A stretch of DNA of 11,806 nt from an uncultured Gemella sp. (GCA_927911695.1 CAKMQO010000117.1:1-11806); one strand, 5' to 3'. Numbered from the stretch's first letter, positions 1-7,482 are shown. Made by a program: numbers and translations. Notes: generated by a model from the letters alone, not told the origin.

Positions 1-2
1 AT

Positions 3-1571
3 ATCCTTACTAATCCCTATAGTTTTGTGATTTTGAACTTACTAGTTCTAATTGTAGCATTTTTTATGTTTATTGAGTTTTCTATATTGACCTTTACCAT
101 TTACGGTCAATTAACAGAAAAGCAATACTCTTTTCGAAGTATATTAGATAATGCGTGGAATAAGACAAAGAATCTTGCAGGGTTTCAAACCTTATTTTTT
201 ATATTCTACTTTTTAATAACCATACCTACGATAAATCTTGGGGTAAAATCTGTTCTTGCAAAGAATTTATTTATACCAAAATTTATAAGTAGTGAAATTA
301 TGAAGACTAACAGTGGGCTTATTATATGGGGCTTAATTATGATAGTTTTTGCTTATCTGAATCTTAGACTAATCTTCACCCTTCCACTAACTGCTGTTGG
401 AGATGAAAATATACTAGATAGTATTAAAAGAAGTTGGGAACTTACAAAAACTGGCAAAAGAAAACTTGTCTTCACTATACTATTATTTGAAATAATATAT
501 TTATTAATTGCCGCAGTTTTAACTGGTATAATTACATACATTTGTATCTATTTTGATAATGACGGTAATAATCCAATTATACAGACACTATTTTTCTCTT
601 CGGTAAGTGGAATTATCTTCTTTTTAGGTGTAATTTCTAAAATAACGGTTATAACTTCATTAATAACTGTTCTAATAGATCATAATGAAATATCCGAAAA
701 ACTTGTTAATAATCTTAATGAAAATAAGAAAAAATCAAGGCTGGTAGTTACATTTACCACAGTAATTATAGTTGTTGCGGTTCTTATAAATGGTTTTAAT
801 ATATATGGAAATGGAGTTAATAAAAATATTAAGACTATTGCTCACCGTGGATATGTTGCTAAAGGTGTAGAGAATTCAATTGAAGCACTTGAAGGGGCAG
901 CTGAAGTTGGTGCCGATTACGTTGAATTTGATATTATTCTAACAAAAGACAATAAATTTGTAGTAATGCATGATTTTAATTTGAAAAGACTTGTAGGATT
1001 GAATAAACGTGTTCAAGATATGAATTTTGATGAAGTAGTAGGTTTAACAATTAAACAAGGTGATTTTACTAGTAAAATTCCATCGTTAGAAGAATTTGTA
1101 AATAAAGCGAAAGAATTAAATATGAATCTTGTAATCGAACTTAAACCTCATGGAGCAGAACCACCTAATTATATCGACATATTAATTGATGAAGTTAAGA
1201 GATTAAAACTTGAAAATTATAAATTTATGTCACTAAACTCTAAAGTTATAGAAAAACTAGAAACAAAAGTACCAAACTTGGAAACAGGTTATGTTATTCC
1301 TCTTCAATTCGGAAATTTTCATCATAGTAACGTTGACTTTTTTGTAATAGAAGACTTCTCTTATAGAGATCATCTAGTGGAGCAAGCTAGAAAAGAAAAT
1401 AAACAAGTTTTTGTATGGACTATAAACAATCCAGCTTTAATCACTAAATATTTACAGAGTCCCGCAGATGGTATTATTACCGATGAACCTGAACTTGTTA
1501 AAGAAGAGAAAGACATTTTAGAAAATAATTATTCCTATTACGATAAAATATTACGACTAATCAATATATAA
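3..1571 (+). CDS. Membrane-anchored glycerophosphodiester phosphodiesterase, 5'-truncated by the window edge
   Basis: The protein should hydrolyse glycerophosphodiesters to sn-glycerol-3-phosphate and an alcohol, with the catalytic domain tethered to the membrane. The frame is open to the window edge (codons from base 3), and the first possible start, GTG at 27, lies inside a hydrophobic segment, so the true start is upstream. Counting from base 27, residues 1-260 hold about six membrane segments (near 2-25, 52-75, 98-117, 147-172, 185-218, 240-258), like the membrane domain of this family. Residues 270-500 form the GDPD TIM-barrel: HRG at 273, a metal-binding E-x-D pair at 300/302, the second catalytic His in MHD at 315, E371 in VIELKP, and GIITDEPE near the end. 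No frameshift is seen. It converges on the nucleoside hydrolase gene and shares its terminator. Exact substrate (lipid head groups or teichoic-acid fragments) is unknown. Family assignment is firm. Confidence 0.92.
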   Translation: MLTNPYSFVILNLLVLIVAFFMFIEFSILTFTIYGQLTEKQYSFRSILDNAWNKTKNLAGFQTLFFIFYFLITIPTINLGVKSVLAKNLFIPKFISSEIMKTNSGLIIWGLIMIVFAYLNLRLIFTLPLTAVGDENILDSIKRSWELTKTGKRKLVFTILLFEIIYLLIAAVLTGIITYICIYFDNDGNNPIIQTLFFSSVSGIIFFLGVISKITVITSLITVLIDHNEISEKLVNNLNENKKKSRLVVTFTTVIIVVAVLINGFNIYGNGVNKNIKTIAHRGYVAKGVENSIEALEGAAEVGADYVEFDIILTKDNKFVVMHDFNLKRLVGLNKRVQDMNFDEVVGLTIKQGDFTSKIPSLEEFVNKAKELNMNLVIELKPHGAEPPNYIDILIDEVKRLKLENYKFMSLNSKVIEKLETKVPNLETGYVIPLQFGNFHHSNVDFFVIEDFSYRDHLVEQARKENKQVFVWTINNPALITKYLQSPADGIITDEPELVKEEKDILENNYSYYDKILRLINI

Positions 1572-1575
1572 TAAC

Positions 1576-1614
1576 AAACACGACTGAAATTATCATAACA
1601 TTTCAGTCGTGTTT
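1576..1614. terminator. Bidirectional intrinsic terminator between convergent genes
   Basis: A perfect 15-bp inverted repeat (1576-1590 and 1600-1614, core CACGACTGAAAT / ATTTCAGTCGTG) encloses a 9-nt loop. The arms end in AAA/TTT and T-rich sequence follows on both strands. It starts 4 bases after the phosphodiesterase stop (1571) and lies just beyond the nucleoside hydrolase stop (1617), so it can end both convergent transcripts. Confidence 0.9.
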
Positions 1615-1616
1615 AT

Positions 1617-2471
1617 TTATATCTTAGAATAAGTATTTTTTACAAGTTCTATATATTTTTTTCTATCTACTAATTTTGGAATTATTATTTTCTTATCGTC
1701 ATAATTTACTTTTTTCATATAGCCAAACTCTAAATATTCTCTGTTAATTTCTACTTGATGCTCTTCATCCTCGAAAATTTCAGGGTTAGTGACATAAACC
1801 GCAGTTAATAAATCCCAAATTATTATATAATCAATATTATAGTCTTGACTATGATATTCTATCCATTGTTTACATTCTTCATATAATTCTACACTATAGC
1901 CTTTAAAAGATGAAATTATACTCTTAACTTCATCTAAAAATAATTTAGACTCTAAACAAGTATTTCCCGTTAAGATAACTGGACTCTTCACGTTTGAAAG
2001 AACCTTAAATGAACTATTATGGGATACTGATAAATTTAATTCATTCATTACCTTTCCATTTATTATTAATGGTTCAGTAATACCTCCCATAATTACAATA
2101 TTTTTTATTCTCTCAACTACTTTATTATCCAAAAGATAAGCATCAGCAATATTTTTTAAAGATCCAGTTGCCAAAATTGTAACTTCATTTGGATATTTTT
2201 TCGTTTCTTCTACAATATACTTTGCTGCAGAATTTTCTAAAAAATTCTCCTCATTTTTATTCCCAAAATAAACTGGAACATCTATATTAAACTTAGAAAC
2301 TAATACCTTTGTGCTTTCTATTACCTTGTCTAAAATATCATTCCCAAAAGTAAGTGAAACGCCTAATAAATCAACATTAGGATTTTTATAAAGATACAGC
2401 AAAGTTAATCCATCATCAATATCTCTATAGTTAATTCCCATGGTATTATCACAATCATAAATTACTTTCAT
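1617..2471 (-). CDS. Divergent nucleoside hydrolase (inosine/uridine-preferring hydrolase family)
   Basis: A predicted cytoplasmic enzyme of 284 residues that would split the N-glycosidic bond of a ribonucleoside-like substrate into base and sugar. Family marks visible: the N-terminal Asp cluster (D6-x-D8 ... D17-x-D19-D20), ILATGSLKNIAD at 99-110, IVIMGG at 125-130, the NELN stretch at 143-146, and a C-terminal WD at 219-220. Two things are odd. The Asp cluster is longer than the usual DxDxxxDD, with NTMGINYRDI inserted, and the His normally before the last metal-binding Asp is Trp219. Substrate therefore may not be a standard purine or pyrimidine nucleoside. It is last in the ABC operon: its ATG overlaps the ATPase stop as TAATG, with GGAGAG just upstream, indicating translational coupling. 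This suggests that it acts on what the transporter brings in. Family is firm; specificity is unknown. Confidence 0.88.
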   Translation of the reverse strand: MKVIYDCDNTMGINYRDIDDGLTLLYLYKNPNVDLLGVSLTFGNDILDKVIESTKVLVSKFNIDVPVYFGNKNEENFLENSAAKYIVEETKKYPNEVTILATGSLKNIADAYLLDNKVVERIKNIVIMGGITEPLIINGKVMNELNLSVSHNSSFKVLSNVKSPVILTGNTCLESKLFLDEVKSIISSFKGYSVELYEECKQWIEYHSQDYNIDYIIIWDLLTAVYVTNPEIFEDEEHQVEINREYLEFGYMKKVNYDDKKIIIPKLVDRKKYIELVKNTYSKI

Positions 2472-3113
2472 TAAAGACTCTCTCCTTGTTTAAACTCAAT
2501 GTATTTCGCTTCTAAATATTCCGCTTCAGATAAATCATGAGTAACAAAGATTATTGAGGTATTATATTTCTCTCTTATAATCTTCACTAAATTCATTATC
2601 TCTAATTTAATCTCTTTATCTAATCCAGTAAAAGGTTCATCTAGCAATAACAATTTCGGTTTCGATATAACCGCTCGTGCTAAAGCAACTCTCCTTTGCT
2701 GTCCTCCTGATAATTCTTTAGGATACTTATTTAACTTATCTTGTAAATGAATATCCTTCGCAACTTCCTCTACCATTTTTTTAATTTCATGTTTAGGATA
2801 CTTTTTCATTTTAAGTGAGAATTCAATATTTTCGAAAAATTGTCATATGTGGAAATAATAAATTATCTTGGAACATTAGAACAATATCCCTTTTATTTAC
2901 AGGAATGTTATTTACATTAACTCCATCCAAAAGTACATCTCCACTATAGTCCGTCTCTAATCCATTTATTATTTTTAGCAAGGTTGATTTACCACAACCG
3001 GATGGACCAATCATAGCTATAATCTCTTCTTTATTCATCACAAAATTGTAATTGTCAAAAATCACCTTATCCTTATATGAAAAACTTATATTTTTTAAAG
3101 TTAAAATTTCCAT
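2471..3113 (-). CDS. ABC transporter ATP-binding protein, YnjD-like; one frameshift as sequenced
   Basis: This is the ATPase that energises the importer encoded upstream. Read through one shift, it gives 213 residues, close to the usual length for YnjD-type ATPases. Before the shift: Walker [10 protein letters not shown] at 36-44 and Q-loop FQDN at 81-84. After it: signature LSGGQ at 134-138, Walker B LLLLDEP at 154-160, and H-loop His192. The break is an A5 run at 2835-2839 (T5 on the coding strand). Removing one base joins MTIF to [12 protein letters not shown], the expected post-Q-loop sequence. Without it, translation stops after about 96 residues and separates Walker A from Walker B, so the sequence as given would be non-functional. 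The start has AAGGAG seven bases upstream and lies 13 bases inside the permease 2 gene. The next gene starts on its stop codon. A sequence error is the likeliest cause. Confidence 0.87.
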
Positions 3114-3884
3114 TTTTTCTCCTTATATATCCAACTTATCACGGATCTAAACACCATAATTACAATCATACATGTTACTAAAAAGATTATTCCATAAATT
3201 GATGAAATATGTCTATCTTTAGCATAAATATAAGGGAACATAATTAAGGTATATATTTTAACACTACCCCCTCCTATTAAAGACACTACAAAATACTGGC
3301 TAATAGATACTAAAAATACTAAAGTAGACGTTATTACCAGACCTGGTGATATAAGTGGAAGTGTAATTTTTCTAAATGTCATGAAACTACTAGCACCTAA
3401 GCTTCTTGCTTGTTTTTCTATATCATCCCCTACAATTTTTTATTATAGGTTCAAGTCCTAAAACGGCATAAGGTATACATACAAATAATTCTAACAAAAT
3501 TACTCCAATTACATTGTTTGCTATACCTAACTTGATAAATGATAGGTGAATACCCATCGATATTGAAGTCATAGGAATTAAAAATGGTATTATCAATATA
3601 AACCTAATAATTCCCTTATATTTAATCTCGTATAATGCTAAAGCCTTTGCTATTGGATAAGCAATGACTACACTAAAAAATGTTACTGTTATCGAAAGTA
3701 ATACACTAAACCCAAGAATAGATAATTCTTTTTGACTTAATGCCGTATCCCACATCCTAAATGAAATTTCACTAGGAAAAATATTAGGGTAATTCCAATT
3801 TTCAACAAATGCCCATGCTACAAATTGTAACAATAATATTGAAAAAAATATAATTATACTACCTTCTAAAATCTTTTTAATCAT
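3101..3884 (-). CDS. ABC transporter permease 2, YnjC-C-terminal-half-like; one frameshift as sequenced
   Basis: Second membrane subunit of the importer. After repair of one shift it has about 260 residues with roughly six membrane helices and an EAA loop (QARSLGAS...ITLPL) that docks on the ATPase. The break is a 6-base T run at 3436-3441 (A6 on the coding strand). Dropping one base reads EPIIKIVGDDIEKQARSLGA, restoring the EAA loop; as written, the frame ends at NCRG. The C-terminal SQYFVVSLIGGGSVKIY stretch resembles the second half of YnjC. I chose the ATG at 3882-3884 (MIKKILEG), with GGTGA upstream. In-frame GTG (3893) and TTG (3896) codons would add three or four residues. The gene overlaps permease 1 by 8 bases and the ATPase by 13, so the subunits are probably translationally coupled. 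Confidence 0.85.
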
Positions 3885-4746
3885 TGATTTCACCAACTTT
3901 AACCATTTTTTTAAATATAAATATCATTGCGATTGTTGAAATAATACCAATACCAAAAATTACCATATTATATGCCATCGCTTCCGGTCTATCGCTCAAT
4001 AACGGATTAGTATATGCATTATAACTCAGTGTTGCTAGTGACTTAGGAGAACTAGGACCTAATAGTTGTGGTACTTCATAAGCACCAAATGCATATATAA
4101 AAACAATAATGAACATATAAAATATATTTGGTAACATTAATGGCAATGTTATCTTCTTAAAGACATTAAATTTAGATGCACCTAGACTTCTAGCCTGTTT
4201 GTAATAATCACTATTTATTCTTCTCAGTACAGCAACTAATGTTACAGTAACAAACGGTATTTCTTTTATCAAATAACATATTATTATTCCAATAGAATTT
4301 TCAGAAAATAATAACATTGGAAAACTTTCCTGACTATTCAATAACCCCATACTATACACTAATCTAGAAACCAAGCCTGTTTGTGATAATAATTGAATAA
4401 CGACTAATGCAAATATCATATGAGGTACAACAATTGGGATATTCATTATTCTTTCAGCTAATTTACTGTTATATTTATTAATAATTATCGATAGTAATAT
4501 TCCTATTATTATAGATAAAATAGCTGATACAAAAGAATATATAAAAGTAAATTTAATACTCAGTAAAAAGGTTTTGGATTGCAATATTTTTTTATAAAAA
4601 TCTAACGTTATATCTGTCATGCCTATTTCAGGGAAATACCCTAAACTTTGACTTATTCCTGTATATAACGATAATAATAATATGGATAAAATTATAGTTA
4701 TGGCAGGAATTACCATAACTATAATTTTTGTTTTTTTATTTAGCAT
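3877..4746 (-). CDS. ABC transporter permease 1, YnjC-N-terminal-half-like
   Basis: Intact 289-residue inner-membrane subunit of the importer. About six hydrophobic helices are visible (near 8-29, 60-90, 101-124, 148-174, 207-229, 262-279). The cytoplasmic EAA loop, QARSLGASKFNVFKKITLPL, lies at 184-203, the coupling site for the ATPase. The segment PQLLGPSSPKSL ... RPEAMA (225-258) recalls the permease YnjC, which in E. coli is one double-length protein; here the two halves are separate genes. The ATG at 4744-4746 overlaps the 3' end of the binding-protein gene by 11 bases. Its ribosome binding site is weak (a GAAGAAG stretch), so it probably depends on translation of the gene upstream. No frameshift is seen. 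Confidence 0.9.
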   Translation of the reverse strand: MLNKKTKIIVMVIPAITIILSILLLSLYTGISQSLGYFPEIGMTDITLDFYKKILQSKTFLLSIKFTFIYSFVSAILSIIIGILLSIIINKYNSKLAERIMNIPIVVPHMIFALVVIQLLSQTGLVSRLVYSMGLLNSQESFPMLLFSENSIGIIICYLIKEIPFVTVTLVAVLRRINSDYYKQARSLGASKFNVFKKITLPLMLPNIFYMFIIVFIYAFGAYEVPQLLGPSSPKSLATLSYNAYTNPLLSDRPEAMAYNMVIFGIGIISTIAMIFIFKKMVKVGEIND

Positions 4747-5992
4747 TTAAAACTTCTTCTTCCCAAATTTTTTCAAAGATTGGAACTAGTTTTGCAGGCA
4801 TTTCTGGAATACGTTTTTTAACTAATTCACTTTGTGGTAAAGTAGCGACACCTAGTTTAATTCCATCTAATTGGCTCTTTTCTGCACTGCTCAATTTATT
4901 AATATCGAATACAGGCATATCTCCCCATACAGATGGGTTGTATTTAGATAATTGTGCTTCAGCAGAAATAATTTGGTTAGCAACTAACATTGCACCAGCT
5001 TTATTCTTAGAATTTTTAGCTATTGCAACAAAGTGCGTATTTCCAATAGTTCCTTTATCAAATAAGAATGTTTTAGTTGATTTAGGGAAAGTTCCTTTTT
5101 CAATGTTTGCAGACGCTGAATTAGGATTGTAACTCATTGTAAAGTCAACTTCACCATCTTTAAACATATTATCTAAAGCAGGAGTATCAGCTGGATATGT
5201 TTTACCTTGATTCCATAAATATGGTTTGATTTCTTTTAAATAATCCATCGCTGGTTTAACAGCTTTTTTAACTGTTTCATAATCAGCTTCCATAGTCATA
5301 AATTGTTCATAACCTACTGTATTTGAAATTACATTTCTTACAAATGCTGAAGATGTAAAATCAGGCATAGCTGCATATGTGAATCTTCCTGGATGAGCTT
5401 TAACATACTCTTTTAATTTTTCTAAACTTGTAGGAGCTTCTTTCACTTTGTCTGAATTATAAATCATAACAAATTGTGCTTTACCATAAGGAACTTCATA
5501 AAATTCTGTTGGATAACCAAAATCGCTTTTAACATCATTTGAGTTTGCATCAATATATTTTTCGAAGTTAGGTAATTTATTAGCAAATGGTCCAAATAAT
5601 AAATTATTCTTTTTAGCAGTGTAGAAGTTTTCACCGTTAATCCAAATTAAATCAACGCTTCCGTCATCTTTTTTACCTGCTTTATCTTCGTTAATCATAA
5701 GATTCAACACTTCATCGATGTTCATTCCAACACGATTAACTTTAATATCATAATTCTTTTGTACCATTGGAGCAAGTTCTTTATCTACCCAGTTATTAGT
5801 CAGTTCACTTCCTCCATAACCGTAGAAGTTTACTGTAGTTCCTTTTGATTTTTCTTTTAATTGATCAAAGCTTAAATCTTGAACCTGAGTAGATTCTGTA
5901 CTTTGTTTGCTAGTTGGCGAACAAGCAGTTATCCCTAGAACAACTAATACCGCTGTAAGCAATATAGCAACATACTTAAATATTCTTTTCAT
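4736..5992 (-). CDS. ABC transporter substrate-binding lipoprotein, YnjB-like
   Basis: First gene of the operon: 418 residues, exported and lipid-anchored to the outer face of the membrane, where it would capture the ligand and deliver it to the permeases. The signal peptide (MKRIFK, then a hydrophobic stretch) ends in lipobox ITAC with Cys24, followed by a Ser/Thr/Gln-rich spacer. Features I associate with the YnjB family are DLIWINGENF at 114-123, FGPFANKLPN at 133-142 and the VPYGKAQFVMIYNS segment at 167-180. The fold should be the two-lobed iron/polyamine/thiamine-type binding protein. The ligand of YnjB-type proteins is not established; the downstream nucleoside hydrolase hints at a nucleoside-like compound (inference). 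The ribosome binding site is GAAAGGAAT, about 9 bases before the ATG. Intact. Confidence 0.9.
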   Translation of the reverse strand: MKRIFKYVAILLTAVLVVLGITACSPTSKQSTESTQVQDLSFDQLKEKSKGTTVNFYGYGGSELTNNWVDKELAPMVQKNYDIKVNRVGMNIDEVLNLMINEDKAGKKDDGSVDLIWINGENFYTAKKNNLLFGPFANKLPNFEKYIDANSNDVKSDFGYPTEFYEVPYGKAQFVMIYNSDKVKEAPTSLEKLKEYVKAHPGRFTYAAMPDFTSSAFVRNVISNTVGYEQFMTMEADYETVKKAVKPAMDYLKEIKPYLWNQGKTYPADTPALDNMFKDGEVDFTMSYNPNSASANIEKGTFPKSTKTFLFDKGTIGNTHFVAIAKNSKNKAGAMLVANQIISAEAQLSKYNPSVWGDMPVFDINKLSSAEKSQLDGIKLGVATLPQSELVKKRIPEMPAKLVPIFEKIWEEEVLNAK

Positions 5993-6020
5993 AATATATT
6001 ATTCCTTTCTTATTTTGTTG

Positions 6021-6034
6021 AGAAAACATTTTCT
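6021..6034. promoter_or_regulatory. Possible cre (CcpA) site in the ABC operon leader
   Basis: AGAAAACATTTTCT is a dyad with perfect 6-base arms and a CA centre. It is close to the cre core GAAARCGYTTTC (11 of 12; the CpG reads CA). It lies between the -10 hexamer at 6046-6051 and the ribosome binding site, a roadblock position. It sits inside a slightly longer hairpin, GAGAAAA / TTTTCTC, at 6020-6040. A plain leader hairpin is an alternative reading. Confidence 0.4.
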
Positions 6035-6041
6035 TTTCTCG

Positions 6042-6060
6042 TACAATTATATGGTACAAT
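6042..6060 (-). promoter_or_regulatory. -10 region of the ABC operon promoter with overlapping dyad
   Basis: On the minus strand a perfect TATAAT occupies 6051-6046, about 54 bases before the binding-protein ATG at 5992. No good -35 is found at 16-18 bases. An alternative pair, TTGTAA (6079-6074) and TACCAT 17 bases on, is weaker at -10. An imperfect GTAC-N9-GTAC dyad (6041-6057) covers the hexamer, so the promoter may be controlled by a regulator. Confidence 0.55.
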
Positions 6061-6072
6061 AAACAATCTAAT

Positions 6073-6087
6073 TTTACAATATGTAAA
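6073..6087. promoter_or_regulatory. TTTAC-N5-GTAAA dyad upstream of the ABC operon promoter
   Basis: TTTACAATATGTAAA has 5-base arms around AATAT and lies about 25 bases upstream of the ABC operon -10. Its TACAATAT core recurs in the dyad at the phosphatase promoter (6375-6382). It could be an operator or activator site, but small dyads are common in DNA this AT-rich. Confidence 0.35.
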
Positions 6088-6275
6088 TAAAGTAATTAAA
6101 AAGACCTAAAAGTATATATTTTCCTACTTTTTAGCTATTTTAATGATTTTTATTATTCTTTCTCAGCAATATTTCACTATTATTTATATATTTTAGAATA
6201 TAAATAATTTTTCTAAGATTAGCTAATTAACCACCTAAAAAAATAATATTATTATTTTTTATTTAATTATCATTT

Positions 6276-6290
6276 TATAAAGCGTTTTCT
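6276..6290. promoter_or_regulatory. cre-like (CcpA) site between the divergent promoters
   Basis: TATAAAGCGTTTTCT matches the cre consensus WTGAAARCGYTTTCW at 13 of 15 positions, including the central CG and the whole right half. It lies 66 bases upstream of the phosphatase -35 box, so it could tie either divergent gene set to sugar availability. This is a consensus match only; the regulator gene is not in the window. Confidence 0.5.
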
Positions 6291-6356
6291 TAGATAACTT
6301 CTGTTTTCTATAAAAAAAATATTTAATTTATGAATTTTTTTAAAAATAAATTCTCA

Positions 6357-6385
6357 TTGAATTTTTTATATTTATACAATATACT
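6357..6385 (+). promoter_or_regulatory. Sigma-A promoter of the phosphatase gene
   Basis: TTGAAT (6357-6362), exactly 17 bases, then TATACT (6380-6385), placed 36 bases before the ATG at 6421. The 7-base-arm dyad TATACAA-N5-TTGTATA (6373-6391) covers the -10 box and would suit a repressor. An AAGGAG ribosome binding site follows at 6404-6409, 11 bases before the ATG. Confidence 0.75.
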
Positions 6386-6420
6386 TGTATATGTAGATAA
6401 CAAAAGGAGCTATATATATT

Positions 6421-7271
6421 ATGAAAAATAAAAAACTTGTTATGTCTATTTCTTCAGTATTAGCTACAGTTGTTCTTGCAACTGGATGCGCACAAAAAAA
6501 CTGAAGAAAAAAAAGAAGAAAATAAGAGTGGAGATAATAAAAATAACTCTTACTTATGATCAACTTAGATCAAGAGAAAATACAATGGGATCACTATGGT
6601 ATCAAAATGCTGCTGAAGTAGATGCATTATACCAACAAGGTTATAACGTTGCTACTAATAAATTAAAAGAATTATTAAAACAGCCTACTGATAAACCTTA
6701 TTCTATCGTATTAGATATTGATGAAACAGTATTAAGCAACATTCCATTCCAAGTAAAAATGATTAAAGATGGAACTGCATTTAATCCTAAATTATGGGAT
6801 GAATGGGTTCAAAAAGCAGAAGCGACACCTGTAGCTGGAGCTAAAGAATTCTTACAATTTGCAGATAAAAACAAAGTTCAAATCTACTACATCTCAGATA
6901 GAACAGATGCTCAAGTAGATGCGACTATTAAAAACCTTGAAGCACAAGGACTACCTGTTCAAGGACGCGATCACCTAATGTTCAAAAAAGAAGGTGATAA
7001 ATCTAAAGAAGGACGTCGTCAAGAAGTTTTAAAACACACTAACCTTGTTATGTTATTTGGGGATAACTTAGTTGACTTCGCTGAATTCTCAACTAAATCA
7101 GAAGAGGACAGAGATAAAATGTTCGAACAATTAAAAGCTGAATTTGGTGATAAATTCATCATCTTCCCTAACCCTATGTACGGATCATGGGAATCTGCAG
7201 TATACAAAGGTGAGAAAAAAGACGGTAAAGGACAATCTGAAGCTCGTATGAACGCCTTAAAAGGATACTAA
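6421..7271 (+). CDS. e(P4)-family acid phosphatase / 5'-nucleotidase lipoprotein; two frameshifts as sequenced
   Basis: A surface lipoprotein of the HAD class, predicted to remove phosphate from 5'-nucleotides and similar monophosphates outside the cell. The start at 6421 is set by AAGGAG at 6404-6409 and a signal peptide ending in lipobox ATGC (Cys23). Two single-base insertions are inferred, in the A7 run at 6484-6490 and the A5 run near 6541-6545. Removing them gives about 282 residues, normal for the family: a Lys/Glu-rich spacer, then ITLTYDQLRSRENTMGSLWYQN, HAD motif I DIDET at about 98-102, YYISDRTD, FKKEGDKSKEGRR, and the acidic motif FGDNLVDF encoded near 7056-7079. As written, translation from 6421 stops after CAQKN, and the catalytic part lies in a frame lacking its own signal peptide. 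Class C enzymes such as Haemophilus e(P4) act on NMN and nucleotides; the substrate here is unproven. Confidence 0.87.
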
Positions 7272-7300
7272 TTTAAGAACAATAACAAATTAATTTAAAT

Positions 7301-7369
7301 AAAAAATATAAGTGACTTAAGATATGATTATAAAAAAATATTATTAAGTCACTTATATTTTTTTGTATT
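7301..7369 (+). terminator. Intrinsic terminator after the phosphatase
   Basis: A perfect 20-base inverted repeat (7301-7320 and 7344-7363; core ATAAGTGACTTAA / TTAAGTCACTTAT) surrounds a 23-base AT-rich loop. It is followed by more T residues and starts 30 bases after the phosphatase stop. It separates this gene from the amidase pair. Confidence 0.88.
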
Positions 7370-7385
7370 TTAGGAAATTATTTAC

Positions 7386-7414
7386 TTGATTGATACTCAC
7401 TATCGGAGTATAAT
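7386..7414 (+). promoter_or_regulatory. Promoter of amidase copy 1
   Basis: TTGATT (7386-7391), 17 bases, then a consensus TATAAT (7409-7414). Most of the spacer is shared with the copy-2 promoter, far more than promoter function needs. The ribosome binding site TAGGAG (7471-7476) lies 6 bases before the ATG at 7483. Confidence 0.85.
7391..7405. promoter_or_regulatory. Fur-type dyad inside the copy-1 promoter spacer
   Basis: TGATACTCACTATCG matches the 7-1-7 Fur box TGATAATnATTATCA at 11 of 14 positions. It lies wholly between -35 and -10, where bound repressor would block polymerase. The matching site in copy 2 scores 12 of 14. It could instead serve another Fur-family protein (PerR, Zur) or an unrelated regulator. 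Confidence 0.45.
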
Positions 7415-7423
7415 CGTAGTTAG

Positions 7424-7441
7424 GAAGCTTTTTCAAGCTTC
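7424..7441 (+). promoter_or_regulatory. Stem-loop at the predicted 5' end of the copy-1 mRNA
   Basis: GAAGCTT-TTTC-AAGCTTC forms a perfect 7-bp stem with a 4-base loop. It begins 10 bases after the -10 box, essentially at the transcript's 5' end, and lacks a following T tract, so it is not a terminator. Position suggests an RNA-stabilising 5' hairpin. Copy 2 keeps the same structure with one mismatch. Confidence 0.5.
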
Positions 7442-7482
7442 AATCATTTATTTAAATATTTATTTTAAAATAGGAGTTAAAA

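Larger units (their letters stand above)
5993..6420. other. Divergent intergenic region between the ABC operon and the phosphatase
   Basis: 428 bases of very AT-rich, non-coding DNA with promoters pointing outwards at each end. It holds two cre-like sites (6021-6034 and 6276-6290) and four copies of TACAAT on the plus strand (6042, 6055, 6075, 6375), several of them inside dyads. An AT-only inverted repeat (AAAAAATAAT / ATTATTTTTT, 6238-6260) lies in the middle. I see no TPP-riboswitch, T-box or purine-riboswitch core on either strand, and no convincing small gene. Confidence 0.7.

Noticed and set aside
2835..3441. Programmed ribosomal frameshifting in the ATPase and permease genes
   Set aside because: The A5 and A6 runs have no supporting stop-codon, pseudoknot or internal Shine-Dalgarno arrangement that I can see, and neither gene family is known to use frameshifting.
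4728..5132. Plus-strand open frame of 134 codons
   Set aside because: It lies antisense within the binding-protein gene, has no ribosome binding site or recognisable domain, and is explained by codon bias of the real gene.
6238..6260. AT-only inverted repeat in the intergenic region as a terminator
   Set aside because: The stem contains no G or C and lies between divergent promoters where no transcript needs ending; such repeats are expected in DNA this AT-rich.
5993..6420. TPP or other riboswitch upstream of the thiamine/polyamine-like ABC operon
   Set aside because: No CTGAGA / CTGATC-type core or other known riboswitch signature was found on either strand; the leader after the -10 is only about 50 bases.
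6486..7271. Phosphatase starting at 6486 as an independent cytoplasmic protein
   Set aside because: Its first 25 residues are a poly-Lys misreading of the lipoprotein spacer; the proper ribosome binding site, signal peptide and lipobox lie at 6404-6489 in another frame.
7424..7441. Stem-loop as a terminator or attenuator
   Set aside because: There is no T tract after the stem and the hairpin sits at the transcript start, so early termination there would serve no purpose.
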